64,000 bases of DNA from contig OZ004592.1 in the NCBI GenBank assembly GCA_963924555.1, positions 6,262,001 through 6,326,000 of the forward strand. Reading direction: 5' to 3'. How positions within the stretch are numbered: the stretch's first letter is position 1; the number at the start of each line of letters is the position of its first letter. Positions 31,226-44,899 of the stretch are shown here, piece after piece. The DNA comes from Crambe crambe. Lineage: Eukaryota; Porifera; Demospongiae; Poecilosclerida; Crambeidae. The notes below the pieces were generated by a model. It saw only the letters and a list, made by a program, of their open reading frames with translations. It was not told the origin of the DNA and did not search any database. The position numbers were made by a program, and so were the translations under genes.

Positions 31226-32356
31226 CTAGCTACTTGAGTCATTACTAGAGTTCTGCATTTGTTCCACATCTGAAACTCCACCATGATTGGTTGACAGCGA
31301 AATAGTTTCAAGAATAAACATCCCACTGAACCTAACTGTTACTTCACTGTCTCCTTTTTTGGCCCCTTTTTCATCTTCAAGGGGAAAGTCTGCATAAAGT
31401 GGATGGTCTATCTCTTCATGCTCTTGATTCTTGTCTTCTTTTTTAGTTTCAATAGCATCTGGAGGTTCTTTTTCATCAACTGATTTTCCCTCAGATCCAT
31501 AAAGCTGTACGAGATTGTTGTGGTCATCAGAGGTCACTTCATTATTGTTGATCACGCTGACTGAGATAGGGGAATCTATATCTGATGTGATGGACTCACT
31601 CACACGAAACTGCACTCTTGGATTGCTTGGGCAAGAGATAGATCGAGTAACTTTAGGGCGACCTAAAATGTTATTTAATAATAATTATTATTACTGTGCA
31701 TGGTATATACTAGGTAAAGGGTTTCTCATGTAAAACCCTCCCTCGTCTCCCCATGTACATTCAGACTGACACAGTTCACCCTAGTATGGTGTTCTCAACT
31801 CAAAATCACAGGGTGATCTCCAACTCAGAATCATAGGGTGTTCCAACTCAGAATCACAGGACTTAGGATTTAAAATTTTATTCAGAGTGTTAACTATGAT
31901 GACTTAATCAAACCTGTGGTACTTAGGCTCATGATGCCATTGAAGTCGTGACCTGCTGTGCCAACAGTTGTGACACCCAACGACTGGGAGCGGCTAAAAG
32001 GAACACCAGTCTTTGCTGGCAGACCATTTGGCCCTGCAAGGCAACAATTTTATGACTAGCATCAAGAATTGAATGGAAATACGATCACATGACCTTTACC
32101 TGTGGCATCATCAGTGTCAAGCTGATCACTGCTAATACTGACCCTTTCTGCAGGTGTGTGCAGACAGTGTGAAAATGGAATGTCATAAGCTTTGCATATC
32201 AGTACATTACTGACTAGCTATAGAAGTTGCTTATGAAATAGCTGAGCTGATCAGAGAGCTAGCTAGCCAGCCAAAGAGCTATACAAGTTCATGTGACCCT
32301 AATATAAATCTAGTCAGCTAACTAACAGTGCACTTACTTGACAAAAGGTTTCCCAT
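31226..32356 (-). CDS. Acidic protein with MGNLLS N-terminus, unknown function
   Basis: Four exons join in phase 1: 32338-32356, 32100-32147, 31923-32033, 31226-31662 (204 residues). The first seven codons sit alone on a 19-bp exon and give MGNLLSK; G2, N3 and S6 fit an N-myristoylation signal, so membrane attachment is likely (inference). The rest is probably disordered: a Ser/Arg-rich stretch (SRPKVTRSISCPSNPRVQF) followed by an acidic half (EIDHPLYADFPLEDEKGAKK) and a short hydrophobic stretch (MFILETISL). No named family recognised. It lies between POLL and the ankyrin genes, all on the same strand. Confidence 0.6.
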
Positions 32357-32579
32357 TCTAACTTAACCCAGCTGAAAAGTACATTAGCTAAGATGGTCAG
32401 ATAATTATAATCATATTCATTGTTACACATAAGGTCACACTCATTACATAATGGAAAAATAAGTGAATTATTTTTTTTTTACAAAAAAAAAAAATCACGA
32501 TTAACATAAATAAAAGATGAGCTGCTGACTTCAAATTGCTGATAGATAAAAATACTGTGAAGACCACTTATTTATGAGA

Positions 32580-33100
32580 GTCAATACTTATGGAATAAAA
32601 GGGTGACTCTGTGGTGCCAAGCACACAAGTGAGAAGCATGATAACATAGAGTGTGGACACATACAGTGTGGATACGTCACATGTAATGGGTACAGTGTAA
32701 TGGTACGACGATATAAAAATATAGAAGTAGAGTGAGAGGTGTTTGTGGTGTGGACATTACCTGTAGGTAAAGTATGTGAAGCTATAATATTACAGCTGTA
32801 CACATAGGAATGTGATGCGTATTGTGAGGATATGAGGTATGGTGCTACAACGTGTGCATTGTGAAGGTGCATTATTGATGAGGTGTAAAGTGAAGGTATG
32901 AGGTAGTATCATAAAGTGCATTATGAAGTGTAGTACAATGAAGGTATGCAACATCACAAACAGTGCTGCATTTTGTGAAGGTATGAGGTAAACCATAAGG
33001 TATGAGATGTGGTACAACACACATTGTGAAGGTATGAGGCATAGTGCTATCAGTATGACACAAGCATTGTGAAGGTGCATAATGAGTGTAATGAAGACTG
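32580..33100. repeat. Diverged tandem repeat
   Basis: Variants of tgtgaaggtatgagg(t) spaced 20-60 bp apart, with tgtggtac and cattgtgaaggt words. Open frames on the minus strand here are products of the repeat. (gtatgagg) recurs at least eight times. Confidence 0.6.
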
Positions 33101-33202
33101 GTCAAATATGTACAAAAATAATGTGCAGAGTAATTATTTGCCTATAAAGCTCAAACTTGCACAGTCAAATTTCCCTAAAGACATGATTCAGGCAATGAAT
33201 CT

Positions 33203-36200
33203 TTAGCTGGGAGAGCTTGGAGTCCAACCCCTGCCCATAGTTTCATCGTCACCACTCTCATCTGACAAGTAATCCAAACTCCCAGAGTTCTCTGAGTGGT
33301 TAGCAGAGGAGATAAGGGAGGTATGGGTCAGAGTACGCCTCAGCTTGCGCACACGCTGCAGGGACTTGCGTCTCTGGTTCCAACCCCTCTTCCTTAACAT
33401 TTTAGATGCGATGGTTCCATGGTCATACTCAATGGCTACTTCCAAAGGATTCTTCCCCTCCTATAAAAAGATCATTCCATCACATACATACATACATACA
33501 TACATACATACATACATACATACATACATACATACATACATACATACATAATGCCACAGGGCATAAGTATCATTATTGGCTGCGAGTGTAGACCTCTATC
33601 TTTCTATGGTCAGGAGATTTATCAAAACATAGATATCCATGGCCATATATGTACAGGTCTGGTCCACCTGCCTGAATACCCTTCCAGCTATCCCTGCATC
33701 TCCCACACTCGCCTCATGACATAAACCATAGACACCCATGACACTCAACCCACCTGATTTTGGATATCTCTGCTCACTCTACGGCTAATCAACTCGTTGA
33801 CTATCTCCTTGCAGCCACTGCGACTGGCAATATGAAGAGCAGTGTCCCCAAACTTGTCCTGAGCATCCACAAACGTTTTGCTGCTCTCTCTCTCCAAAAG
33901 GCCCACCACTAAATCAAGATTCCCAGAAGAACAGGCATAGTGCAATGGTGTCTTCTCATCCTGTATATAAAAGATTCATAAAAACTACTGTCCAGTACAC
34001 CATTTACAAGTGAGTGGAGTCAGAGTGTAAGATCTAGCTAAGTAAACCATTTAGAGAACATGCAGTCACTCATCCTTGCTTTAATCTCAGACATATCACT
34101 GCTAGCTGCCAAATATACTATACTAGAGTACATTATTCCACCTGGCCCAGCCACAACATGGAAGTGTTTATCACTTTGATGACCACACAAAAAAGCATGG
34201 AATTTACCTGGTCAGCTTTATTCGGGTGACAGTTCTTCAGCTTGAGTAAAGAAAGGGCCAAAGTACTGGTGCTTTTCTTACAGGAAATGTGAAGTGGAGT
34301 CATACGATACTAGATTATGGAATTGAAAAGATAACATAAAAAGAGCTCTTATTCATTCCTGATATGAAGTACCTTATCAAAACCATCCAATGTGCTCGGG
34401 TCATGGGAAGCCAGCTCTACAGCTGCAGCAGTGTGCTCATAGATACATGCCAAATGAAGAGCTGTCCTCATCTATGGATCAGATTTTTTTTTTAAACAAT
34501 GTATTCTCTGAATAGGAATCAAGATACAGAACAAGAGGCAACATACACAGCTCTATTATAGCCCTACCTTCATATTCTGAATGGATGTATTTGCTTTGTA
34601 GCTGCATAGTGTCTTGACAATGTCCACCGATCCAAGCCTACAAGCCAAGTGTAGGGCAGTGTTTCCTCTCTGTAATACGACACAAATATAAAGGTTCTCA
34701 CACTTTGTAATGTCACAACACAACCATACAAATTTGACTTTAGGGAGTGTACCGAATGCCTTCAAGTTTGTCAGTGCTGTGTCCTGGGTGATTTACCTTG
34801 TTGGTGCTGTTTAGACATCTCTTTCCATGCTTAAGGAGAAGTGCAACAGACTCACAGTCCATCCTGAGTACAGCTAGGTGTAGAGGGGTGTTTCCATCCT
34901 GTGAATAGGGAAAAATCATTGTAATTTTTATTATAATAGTGCTACCCATGGCAATAAAGTGACCTTCCAGTGATTGTTTTATCTCCAGCAAACATATGGA
35001 AAATGGCATGTGCCAACATTCAACCGTTTCACTGTATATCATATGGTTCATCTGAATACTAAAACTAATATATATTTTCTAAAAATATACAGTTGTAATA
35101 TAATCAATTTCAATTCCCACCACGACTAGTTTATATCAGTGGGAGTCACTAACTCAAGCTCCTCTATATACCTTATCTTTAATGGAGTTCTTGGCTCCTT
35201 GTGTTAAAAGGTGCTCGATTTTCAGTCTCTGCTCCACATTCCCCTAACAGGAAGAATGAATGAATGGGTGAAACCTCTGTACTTAACACAAACTAGCGAC
35301 TTTAACTATGTGTAGTGGGCAAGACAAAGGCACTTGCTATACACTAGGGGGTGTAGTGGGTTTGTATTGTGATAAGCACACAGATGTTATGCAGACCAAG
35401 ACTTACAAGTGCACATGACTCAGCAGGAGATCTTAAGCTTGCACACGCAACATGGAGTGGAGTTTGACCACACTGCAAACGGAGACAGTCCTTATTAAGT
35501 GAGTGGTTTACTTGAAACTGCTAATGTTCCCTCACCTTGTCCTTTGAATTGATATTGTGGTTCTCTTCTGAGGCAAGAGTCAAAAGGAAGTCTAGAGTTG
35601 CTATGTCCACATCACTCAAACAGGCCTCATGTAGAAGAGATATGTCAGGCTACGATAAACCACCACATTGTTAATAATTCTATTCTCTCCCTTGACAATA
35701 CAATAGTTTTCCCACTTTAACAACCTCTACCATGTCTCAGTAACAATTGGTGTGAGCACACTATTAACACACATTACAGCTATATTATTAGTCATCATCA
35801 ACACACAACATTAACTACCTGCTCAAAACCACTTCACACCAATTCTCACACTTAACAGTACATAGAGAGAGAAATCACCTTCTCAGTGGTTATACGCTGT
35901 ACATATTCCTTGGCCTCCTGCACACCATTCTCCTTAAATGACTTCTCCAGTTCGGTGAGCTGTTGAAAACATCACCACAAAAACAACTAATAGTGCAGAC
36001 AGAGCTTATCACATTTTGGTGAACTCACAGTGTTATGATAATATACTGATTGTCTTTGAGGAGAAACCTTGACTGTTGATGCTTCATGAGCAAAGTACAT
36101 CAAGAAGTTTTAAACAACAATAACAGCTGTTTGTATTTTTATACACTTACGTTCCGATACGGATCCATTTGATTTGATACTCATTTCAAGAGTTGGACAC

Positions 36201-38066
36201 TGCTTCTGAACATCGTCTAACAAAAGAGACATCATAAACTCATTAAAATAGATTATCGAATAAATTCACTCACCAATCACATCAGATATTCCCTTCACAC
36301 CACAAGTTCTCAACACTTTGCATATTTCCACAAACCACTGCGGTTTTGACCATAGTTTCTTCTTGATGAGCTGGAGCAAAGCTCTGGCCCGCTCTTGGAC
36401 GGGCTCCTCTGAATCTTCCGCGTACTCCACTTCATTGCCGTCCAGTACAGCGATCCCATATAACTTCTGTGCAACTTCCTCAGGTTCCACTTGTTTAACT
36501 AGAGTTTCAAAGTGATCAAAAAGGGACTGATCAATGATTCTTCGCATCTCAGCTTCTTCCTCTGAGTATGTCTCTAAGTGCATGTTCAAACTGTAGTGTA
36601 GCGCTAACTCTGAATCAAGGGGGAAAAATAAGAAAGCATGACTCAAACATTTTTGGTAAAGCAAAATACAAGTCAAATGATAATGTACAGTAACATAAAA
36701 TTAATACCACAACATGCTCTTACACCACTACAATGATCTTACACCTGGGTCTTGGGGAAAGTTTTAGGTGGAATCCCTTAAAGGTGACATACTTTGTATA
36801 CTAATATTTGAACGTTGGTTCCTTGCTGTTTGTTTGCTTGATATGAATGCAATTACACTATTATACTCCCTTGCATGCATAGCTGCAGACACAGCAAGAC
36901 TGCTCCATTAAGCAGCTGACTCATACCATGCTTAGACCACCGAAATCACTCAACCAAATCACTTCCAGCTTTATTGTGACCAATTGCTTTTGTGATGGGC
37001 TGAGAGCTCAAACCCTCAGGGATAAGCAGGCACTAAACACATACTATTATGTTGAGGTTTGTGACTCTCAGAGGACTTTCCTCTCTTGGAAGTACAGTCA
37101 TAGGAAGTGGAAAACCTGCTCTCTTTACGACGCATGACATCAGCATCAACATCAATCAGTTTCTCGGCAACTTCACCTATCAAAATATAATTAGACATGT
37201 AAACGGAAGATTCATAAGTTGAGCAGTAAAGAGAAACCACCTGATTACCAGCATAAACTCTCTAACTTGCAGGATACTAAGTATTCTACCTTAACAACTA
37301 CCGCAGGTACTGCTGTAGTGGCATTCATTAGTTTACAGGAACGTTGTAAAAATGGGAATGCATTATTCATATAACTTTGAGCCCTACCATAACACTCTTT
37401 TGTAACAGCTGTGTTGGCTTAACGAGCTCTGAATAATATTATCGATTGGGGGTTAATTACATTCTTGCTTACTGGATATTTATGAATACAATTGCACCAC
37501 ATGTAGAGTCATACTCACCTATTACTGAATCATGTTCCCTCGAAGGTGGTTGTGTTAGTAGCTGTGTGCAAGTTACCTCCTCCCTCTGTGCATGTTGTAA
37601 GGTCATGTCAGTACTCGAGTTTGAGGAGGTGGGTGGAGTTGTATCATCGATGTTCACCAAATCTGTGATAGATAACTTAGTCCAAGATCCATACTGGCTT
37701 TCAGTGACATTGTAAGCGGAGTAATCCACTCTCAATGGTCCTTGATTTCCAGCATCTATAATTGAAAACATACAAATTTTTCAGCTGTATATAATTTGCA
37801 GCTTAAAATTTGACATGGCAGTTTTTTTTATCAAACTGGTACACACACACATCACTAGTAGTAATAGCTAGCTAACTTTAATTCTCAGTTTATAGCAGCT
37901 GTTATTGAATTCGAAAAATGCCCAGCTGAGCGACAGCTGTTGGATCAAGAGTGCTAATTAGTCTCTCTCTGGCATACCTACGGTAGCTAGCTAAGTAGGC
38001 TGCGTTTCTACTTGACCACTTACAGTTACTGTGGACGTATCTTTGTCGAGAAAGTCTCAGTCCCAT
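33203..38066 (-). CDS. Death-fold/ankyrin repeat protein B
   Basis: Sixteen exons: 38024-38066, 37519-37755, 37045-37176, 36274-36609, 36151-36216, 36029-36081, 35879-35959, 35536-35649, 35407-35472, 35172-35243, 34797-34898, 34568-34669, 34373-34471, 34208-34309, 33754-33960, 33203-33460; all phases join, 689 residues. The N-terminal 137 residues are acidic and disordered (start MGLRLSRQRY). About 138-250 form an all-helical domain of CARD/death-fold type (PEEVAQKLYGIAVLDGNEVE, then QERARALLQLIKKKL, WFVEICKVLRTCGVKGI). About 317-604 are ankyrin repeats (DGNTPLHLAVLRMDCES; RGNTALHLACRLGSVDIV; FGDTALHIASRSG). The tail is basic then acidic (KMLRKRGWNQRRK; DYLSDESGDDE). Likely a cytoplasmic adaptor for protein binding; partner unknown. 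Paralogue of gene A, 330 bp upstream. Confidence 0.82.
33480..33549. repeat. (CATA)n microsatellite
   Basis: About 17 copies of cata in the last intron of ankyrin gene B. Confidence 0.95.
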
Positions 38067-38395
38067 TTCCAATTCACTCGTAAGCTATTATCATCGAGTC
38101 CCGTCTATCAATGTAGGAGCGACTGCTTGACTAAAATCTTACTGTAGAAGGATCTATGCTCTTGAAGTACCCCTTTAAGTATCTCTCCTACATGCTAGTG
38201 GTGCATGCACAGCATAGAGAGCTGCACAGCTATGCGCTAGCAACAAGCTGTGTACGTGACTATCATGTGGTCAAGACATGCAATGATTTTCATACGCATG
38301 CGCATTAAAAATGCTGATTAACAAAATATTCACGCTTTGTAGTATAGTACAGTGTAACATGATACAAATGATTGGTATTTGACACACATGTTTAG
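38067..38395. promoter_or_regulatory. Spacer between ankyrin genes A and B
   Basis: Probable promoter of gene B. Contains tacgcatgcgcatta at about 38293-38307, an NRF1-like palindrome also seen upstream of gene A and of the GPCR gene. No TATA box evident. Confidence 0.45.
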
Positions 38396-41300
38396 TCACA
38401 TTTCTGCCTCTTCCACATCACTATCTTCAGATAAGGGAAATATTTCGTCTGAATGATTACTCCCATCGTCAGATACCAGAGATGAACAACTGCAACTCCT
38501 CTTCATCAATCCAGAATCAATACTCTCAGTGGCAACAGCAGCAGCAGCAGAAGGAGCAGAAGATTTTTTGCGATTAAAATGCCATCGAGATTTCTTGGTC
38601 CTCATCAGTTTAGCTATTCCATTATGCTTTGCTTCTCTAGCTTCATCTGCAGCAGTCTTCCCTTCCTAGATATACAAATAATTGATAAACTTTAAAAATT
38701 CTACTAAAGGTATAGCTAAGTGCTCACTTTATTTATGATATCCTTATTCACATTAGCTTTCAGCAGCTCCTTTACAATCATTTTGAAGCCCCTTCTACTT
38801 GAAATGTGAAGTACAGTGTCGCCATTTCTATCACGGACATTGAGCAGACCAATGTTCAAGTTCTTTTCAAGCTCCAATAGAGGAAAAATAAGTTCCCGGT
38901 CTCCCCAGTAGCAGGCATAGTGTAATGCTGTCCTGCTATTCTAAAAGGAAAGGGGATAAAAATAATAATAATCATTATTTACAGTTCTTCTTTCTACATA
39001 CTTTATTTGTGGTTGCAATATTAAAATTTTCCTTTAGCTGTGCCTTGTTGAGAAGTGACTTCAAAACCTCTGCATCTCGCCTCAACACTGCAATATGCAA
39101 TGCAGTGTTACCATCCTGTAATAAATCAGGTCACCAAAATGAAAAACCAGATGGGTTATATAGCTATAATAGATTACGTAATCCTGAATGGTAACGTCAG
39201 CTCCATTTTCAAGTAGACATCGTATTTTCTTTCTCTGCTTGAAGGATATCCTTTCATCCTGTTTAAAAACATTAATTAACTATCAGTGTGTAACGAAAAA
39301 AAAACCTCACTGGATTGTCAGCAGGAAGACACAGACATGCTATCATCAAAGGAGTTCTTCCATTCTAAAAAGCATAATCGATTAATTCAATTGTGCTAAT
39401 AATACATAAATTATACCTGATCTCTTGAATTGATATCAATCTCTTGTTCACCTATTAGAGCATCCAAAGATCGAGTGCTCCTATTTTCCAAACAAGACTT
39501 ATGCAAGAGCATGTTCTTCCTCCTATGAAACTACAAGGGAGTGGTAGTCGGCAATAAATGAGGAAGTAGGCACTGTCCTCCTCCAACCCCAGGCCTCCCA
39601 TGCATGAGTAAACTCCCTGATTAGACTTACCACTTGGCAAGAAGAGTCAGACATAGATGACACATCATGAGGATCAGGACTGGTATGGTATTCATGAGTA
39701 TCATCATGGCTGACATTTTCATGAGTACCATGGCTGACAGGACTGTTATGGTTTTCATCTGATATTTTGGAGCAGTGACTCACTGAGTCTTCGGTGATGA
39801 TGTCATGGGTGATGTCCTCATCAACTACCATTGCCATAGTAGTGTAGTCTTTTAAATTATTATCCCTTTACCAATTTCCTGCTAATCTACTTTTACCATC
39901 TAGAAGTAAAAGAGATTACTTACCAGTAGTGAGATCTGTAACAGAATAATAAACGCTTTCTGGCGAATTCTGATGATGCTGAGCTAAAAGAAAATCAATG
40001 AAGTTATTCAGCTGGCTAAATCTTTAAGTATACCATTTTCTGCCAATAGTTTCGAGTATTGGTCATCACTGCATTCTTCATAAAAGAGCTGTCTTGCTCT
40101 TGCTGTAGCAAAATAATATCACTGTACTGTTGGAACCAAAAAACTCATTACTGAAAGCTCTTACCACTAGCTTCTTGTATGGCTGGAATATCACACAAAA
40201 CTTTGCACACGTCTTCAAAAAGACCAGGATCATGCCTCAGTCTCCTCACAAGAGTGACCATCAACACTCTGGCTCTGTCCAATTGGGATACGGTGTGACT
40301 AGTGGCAACATTGAGATCATTGATATCAATAACTGAAATCCCATAGAGTTTTCTGGCAACATTTTCTGGGTTTGCTGCAAATTGCTGTATCAGCAGATGA
40401 AACTGAGTCTTGAGGATGGTCTCCATTGCCTTTTTCTTTGCGACTGATGGAAAGAATAAGGACTACCATTTAAAGAAGTCACTAGTTGTACTATAGATTA
40501 ACTGTTGGCCTACTATATAACAATACCCTTTGACCAAATCCAGTTTTTTTTTGAATCTATCATACTCACAACCTTTTCTAGTTATGGTATGTAGTCTACA
40601 AAAGAAACTCACTAGCAGCTGAAGTCTCGTCAGCATAATTCAGGCTCCTTGTGCTGCTGATATAAACACTCCTTCCAAAAGCAGACTCAAAAACATCTAA
40701 AATAATAAAATTTAGTCTAGATATTATATTACTTTGGACATGACTTTACCAGTGGTTGTGTGATGACAGAACTTTCTTGGTAGGTCTGTAATGGAGATCA
40801 ATATTAAATATTGCACACTCTATCCAGCCAGCTATGCTTTACCAGTGTTTTCCTCAACTTCTGGCCATGCATGACACTGCACACAGAAAGCTCTCTTTTC
40901 CTCATCAGACACCAAATCTTGCTTTTGCTTGTTATCAGGACTAGATTCGGCACAGTCTTCATCATCATCACCACCATTGCTATCTAGTTGAATCAGTTTC
41001 AAGTGGTAGTCATACACAGAGCTGTCTTCTGAGTAGTACAAGTAAGATGAACGCTCCATATCTTCAGTCTCAGTGGATCTATATGAGCTGTTGTCTTCCA
41101 GAGTATCATAAGAGAGGTCAGAGCTACTGCTGCTGCATGATGAAGATAGTGAAGTGTAAGTAGACAAGGATGCTATGGACTGGCTCAAGTGCCTGTGCTC
41201 TTCTTCCCATTCTGTGCTTGATTCCATACTGGAGGAGAAATCTGAATGGCTGCTTCCTTGATCTAACAAGTGTACAGTATTTCTTGAAGTCTTTTCATCA

Positions 41301-41413
41301 CTAGTATTGAATCCGGTGGAGTGATTGAAGGATTTCGATATCTCATGAATTTTTAGAGTATCTAACTCCACTCTTTGCCGATATTCTTCAGGACTGTACG
41401 AGTTAATAGACAT
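38396..41413 (-). CDS. Death-fold/ankyrin repeat protein A
   Basis: Thirteen exons: 40843-41413, 40750-40785, 40613-40696, 40165-40443, 40034-40102, 39924-39983, 39631-39848, 39417-39530, 39311-39364, 39178-39258, 39002-39115, 38728-38940, 38396-38665; phases join, 720 residues. Residues 1-190 are Ser/Asp/Glu-rich. About 231-323 form the CARD/death-like helical domain (NPENVARKLYGISVIDINDL; RARVLMVTLVRRLRHDP; LFEDVCKVLCDI), colinear with the one in gene B. About 440-631 are ankyrin repeats (NGRTPLMIACLC; DGNTALHIAVLRRDAEV; NSRTALHYACYWGD; NGDTVLHISSRRG). The tail is basic, Ala-rich, then acidic (MKRSCSCSSLVSDDG). Intron positions around the death-fold exon and the last ankyrin exons match gene B, showing tandem duplication. 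The exon at 39178 uses a donor at gtaatc, the least certain join. Confidence 0.82.
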
Positions 41414-41470
41414 TTCTTTCCAGCACTGCACAACCTAGCCAGCAAGCTAGCTAGCTAGCTTGCTTTGGTA

Positions 41471-41516
41471 ATGCGCATGTGCAGTAGGGTCATTCCGGTG
41501 ATCTGCGCATGCGTAA
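41471..41516. promoter_or_regulatory. Two NRF1-like palindromes upstream of ankyrin gene A
   Basis: atgcgcatgtgcagtaggg and ctgcgcatgcgtaagg, 58-103 bp before the ATG at 41413. The first is almost the same as gcgcatgcgcagtagg upstream of the GPCR gene (52354). Confidence 0.5.
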
Positions 41517-41907
41517 GGTATTGAACTCTGGATCATGCACACTCTTCCCAAGGCTTAATGCGAGCGTGTCTACTTTACACCCGAGAAATGCTTATCAAAA
41601 CTTCCAATAATTGACAAGAATAAATGAAAAATGTCTAACATAACAAGAAAAGCACCATTTGCAATTTTGAAACAAAAAATATGACGACTATCATGTATCC
41701 ATCCAACGATTCATGCAGGGTCAAGTCCACAAGGCAGTCAAGCAGGGCAGGGCAGGGATGAGCATAATACGAGATATACACTTTTTTATGCTGATATTTC
41801 GGGGACAAATGTTATAGCTGAACACAGGTAGGTAGCAATATCGAGTAACAGTTAGCTATTAACAGTTAATGGGTGATAGTAGACAGAAGGTAAGGTTAGC
41901 ACATCCA
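41517..41907. other. Spacer between PDCD4 and ankyrin gene A
   Basis: No gene seen. Holds the 3' flank of PDCD4. Confidence 0.4.
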
Positions 41908-44861
41908 TCAATCTTCTGGAGACTTGATGGCACCACCATCTCCCTCACTCACATAGCGTTTACGGCCCCTACAATCAACAATTAATTAAATACAGCACAA
42001 AAAAAAAACACAGTTGTATTTGTATATATACCGAGAAGGAAGTTCCTCCAACACACGTTTGGAGACAAATCCTACAGCAAATCCCCTCTCAACAAACTTG
42101 GAGAGAGTGTGATACGCATTCGGAGCATCCAAAACAATGTCAGTGAGGTCATGAAACACCCTCATAAAACCCTAGAGTTCAGAGAAGGTTATTTATCAAG
42201 AATCCACAAAACTTCTTTCTCACCTTCTGAAATTGGTCAGATGTGATAACAGTGATCCTTCCCATGTACTGGAGAAGGCCACACATCATCTCAGCACACC
42301 TCTCATTTGCCTTCTCAAGGACCATAACGACTGCCTCATAGACCAGTTCATGATGGAAGTGAGGCACTTCTAACCCCTGCAGACAGCGAACAGCTTCTTC
42401 CTTGTCGCCTGATGACAGATATTCCATCAGCAAAAGATTCATCTAAGATAATGACAGGTAAATTAATTCACTCTATTGCACCCTACTCCTCCTTACTTTG
42501 CTGATGAGGAACATGACAGGTCTCTGTCCACCTCCCACTCCCCACACGTTGTCCAAACGAGCCATCCCATGCTTCATGGTGATCAGCATCCTGGCCCTCT
42601 CCAGTGGAGCACTGCACAAGAGTGAATAAAAAGATCATCTTCTTTGGCTCTACTTTAGACTTACTGAACAGCTGGTTCAGTAGTGGGGCGAGACTTGGTG
42701 ATGTAAGCCGGAGCCAAGCAGTCATCAGCCACACAACGAGCTATAAAGTTACCCACAGCCTCTGAGACATCGGGTGTGTCCAATTCCAGGTCCTGGAGTT
42801 GCTTGAGGATCATGTCAAAGCCACTAGCCACTTCACGTGCATTCAACACTTGTCCATACAAGTCAGAGATGAGGACGGATGCCTTCTCCCTGTTGGCTGG
42901 CTTCTGCTCCAAGGCTAGCGTGACCAGCACACGGATGATCTAAACATAACAACTGCTATCAGCAATGACCTATGCCAATCTATCTAGTTTTCTCATGTGA
43001 GCAACAATACCTCAGGCTTAAAGTTTTTGATGTTCAGATCTTCCAAGATGTCGGCTACTTCTTGGGTGTCGCCATGCTCAAAATATTCGCGAAAGAGATC
43101 TACTGCTTTCTTCTCAAACTCCAAAATTGAAATGTGTGGAGATGAAGGGGAGACCACATATGATTCCTGCCAATCACACATAATTAAGTTAATCAACTGT
43201 CCAATATAAGAGGTTTTCCCCTGTTCTCCCACAATGCAACGTATAATGATGAGTAGGGGGTTCCCAATGATATTGGTAACAAATTTATTTTGGTTGTGGG
43301 AAATCTCTATTGTATGTTAATTAAAGAACATACCTCATCAATAGAGTCATAGTTTGGGTCATTGGCATCATGGGTGTGACCATCATCATCATATACCTCA
43401 GTGAGCTTCCCCCATGTCCCCTTGCCTCCTGCACCACCTGTGTATCAAGATTAGAGACCAAACTCATACCATCTGTAGAAATTGAAGCTGATATGTGGCC
43501 ATGTGTATGTGACCATGTGCCACTACAATAACAACTTTCAGTGCTCCCAAGAGAATGCTATTCTAAGGTTTTTAGATACAATGAATCCATCTATCCTAAC
43601 CTACCATTCAGTCAAGCTATTATTCAATCATCAATGGGACCACTACAACAGTAATCCCTACCTGATCTATATAATACTTCACCTCAAAGCCAGCACCCTC
43701 CATTGAGACATCACCCCACAAGCTATGGCCTTATGGCAAAGTGAACAAGCAAAGGAGACAGATTAGACAGCACCATTTAAAAGACACTTAGTTACAAAGA
43801 CAAAGGAGTCAACGTGTCAACACATTTAGGGAGGCATTCAAGAACTTTGTTTACATAGAGAATGGCTTACTTGACCATCTGCTACCAGCACTAATTGGAA
43901 TACACATTGATATGGTCACAGTATAGGAGCATACTCCTTAAAAAGAAATCAGGGCTGTGGTTGCCTAATTAGGTATGCAAATTTGCTATGGATTATTTCT
44001 TTTCAAACTAGTTCCTGAGATGTGCAGTTTTCCGTAGCTAGCTTAAAAATTGGTCAAACCAGCTTAACTGGAGTTTAAGTAGGCAATCAACTAATTACAT
44101 TTGCTCTCTGACCTTGAAGTTTTGATTCAATAGGCCAAGATTCAAACCACCAGTCATGAATTTTGCCAAAGCTGAACAATAACCTAGCAGCTATATCCAT
44201 GTCAAAACAAATCAGGTGCACAAAATAAGAATCCTCTCAAAACAACATTCTCCCTTCAACACAATTACTACAGTTATGATAAGAGTATCCCAGGTGACCT
44301 TGGTCTCACATAAGGGAAACACACATGACAAGAGTGCACATAAACCAAAACAATGATACTAGTAGTGATAAAGGTGTGAGACTGTAGTAAACTACAGGCC
44401 ATATAAGTGCCTCAGAGACGGGCATAGTTGTTTTCACATAAACACTCCCTATTTTCAAAAAATGAACCCATAAGAGTAGCAGCTGAAGCTGTTCTAAGTC
44501 TGCTAAAAACATAACTCACTTGAACTGCTGACAGAAAAAAAAACAAAAAAACAGGCAGGTGTCATTGACTTTTAAAAAAGCTGTTCAAGAGAAAATGACT
44601 AAAATTATCACCATACCCATGCCTTTCAAAAAGACTGTAAGCACTAACTAATCTGTGCATACCAGGTGATTGTTAGGAAGCTATTAGCACTTTTCAGCAC
44701 AAATAACACCGCCCAATTTCCAATAGTACAGGATAGTCTACAGGTTCAAAAGGTGTTGATCTGTCTCTGCATAATTGACCCACATGACACCAGCTAGTTA
44801 GCTACTAGACTCAAAAAAAAAAAAAAAAAAAAGAAGCGGAAAACAAGATCCAATTAGCAAG

Positions 44862-44899
<38 letters not shown>

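Noticed and set aside
32588-33105. His/Tyr-rich protein genes on the minus strand
   Set aside because: Frames follow the diverged tandem repeat and have no splice or start support.
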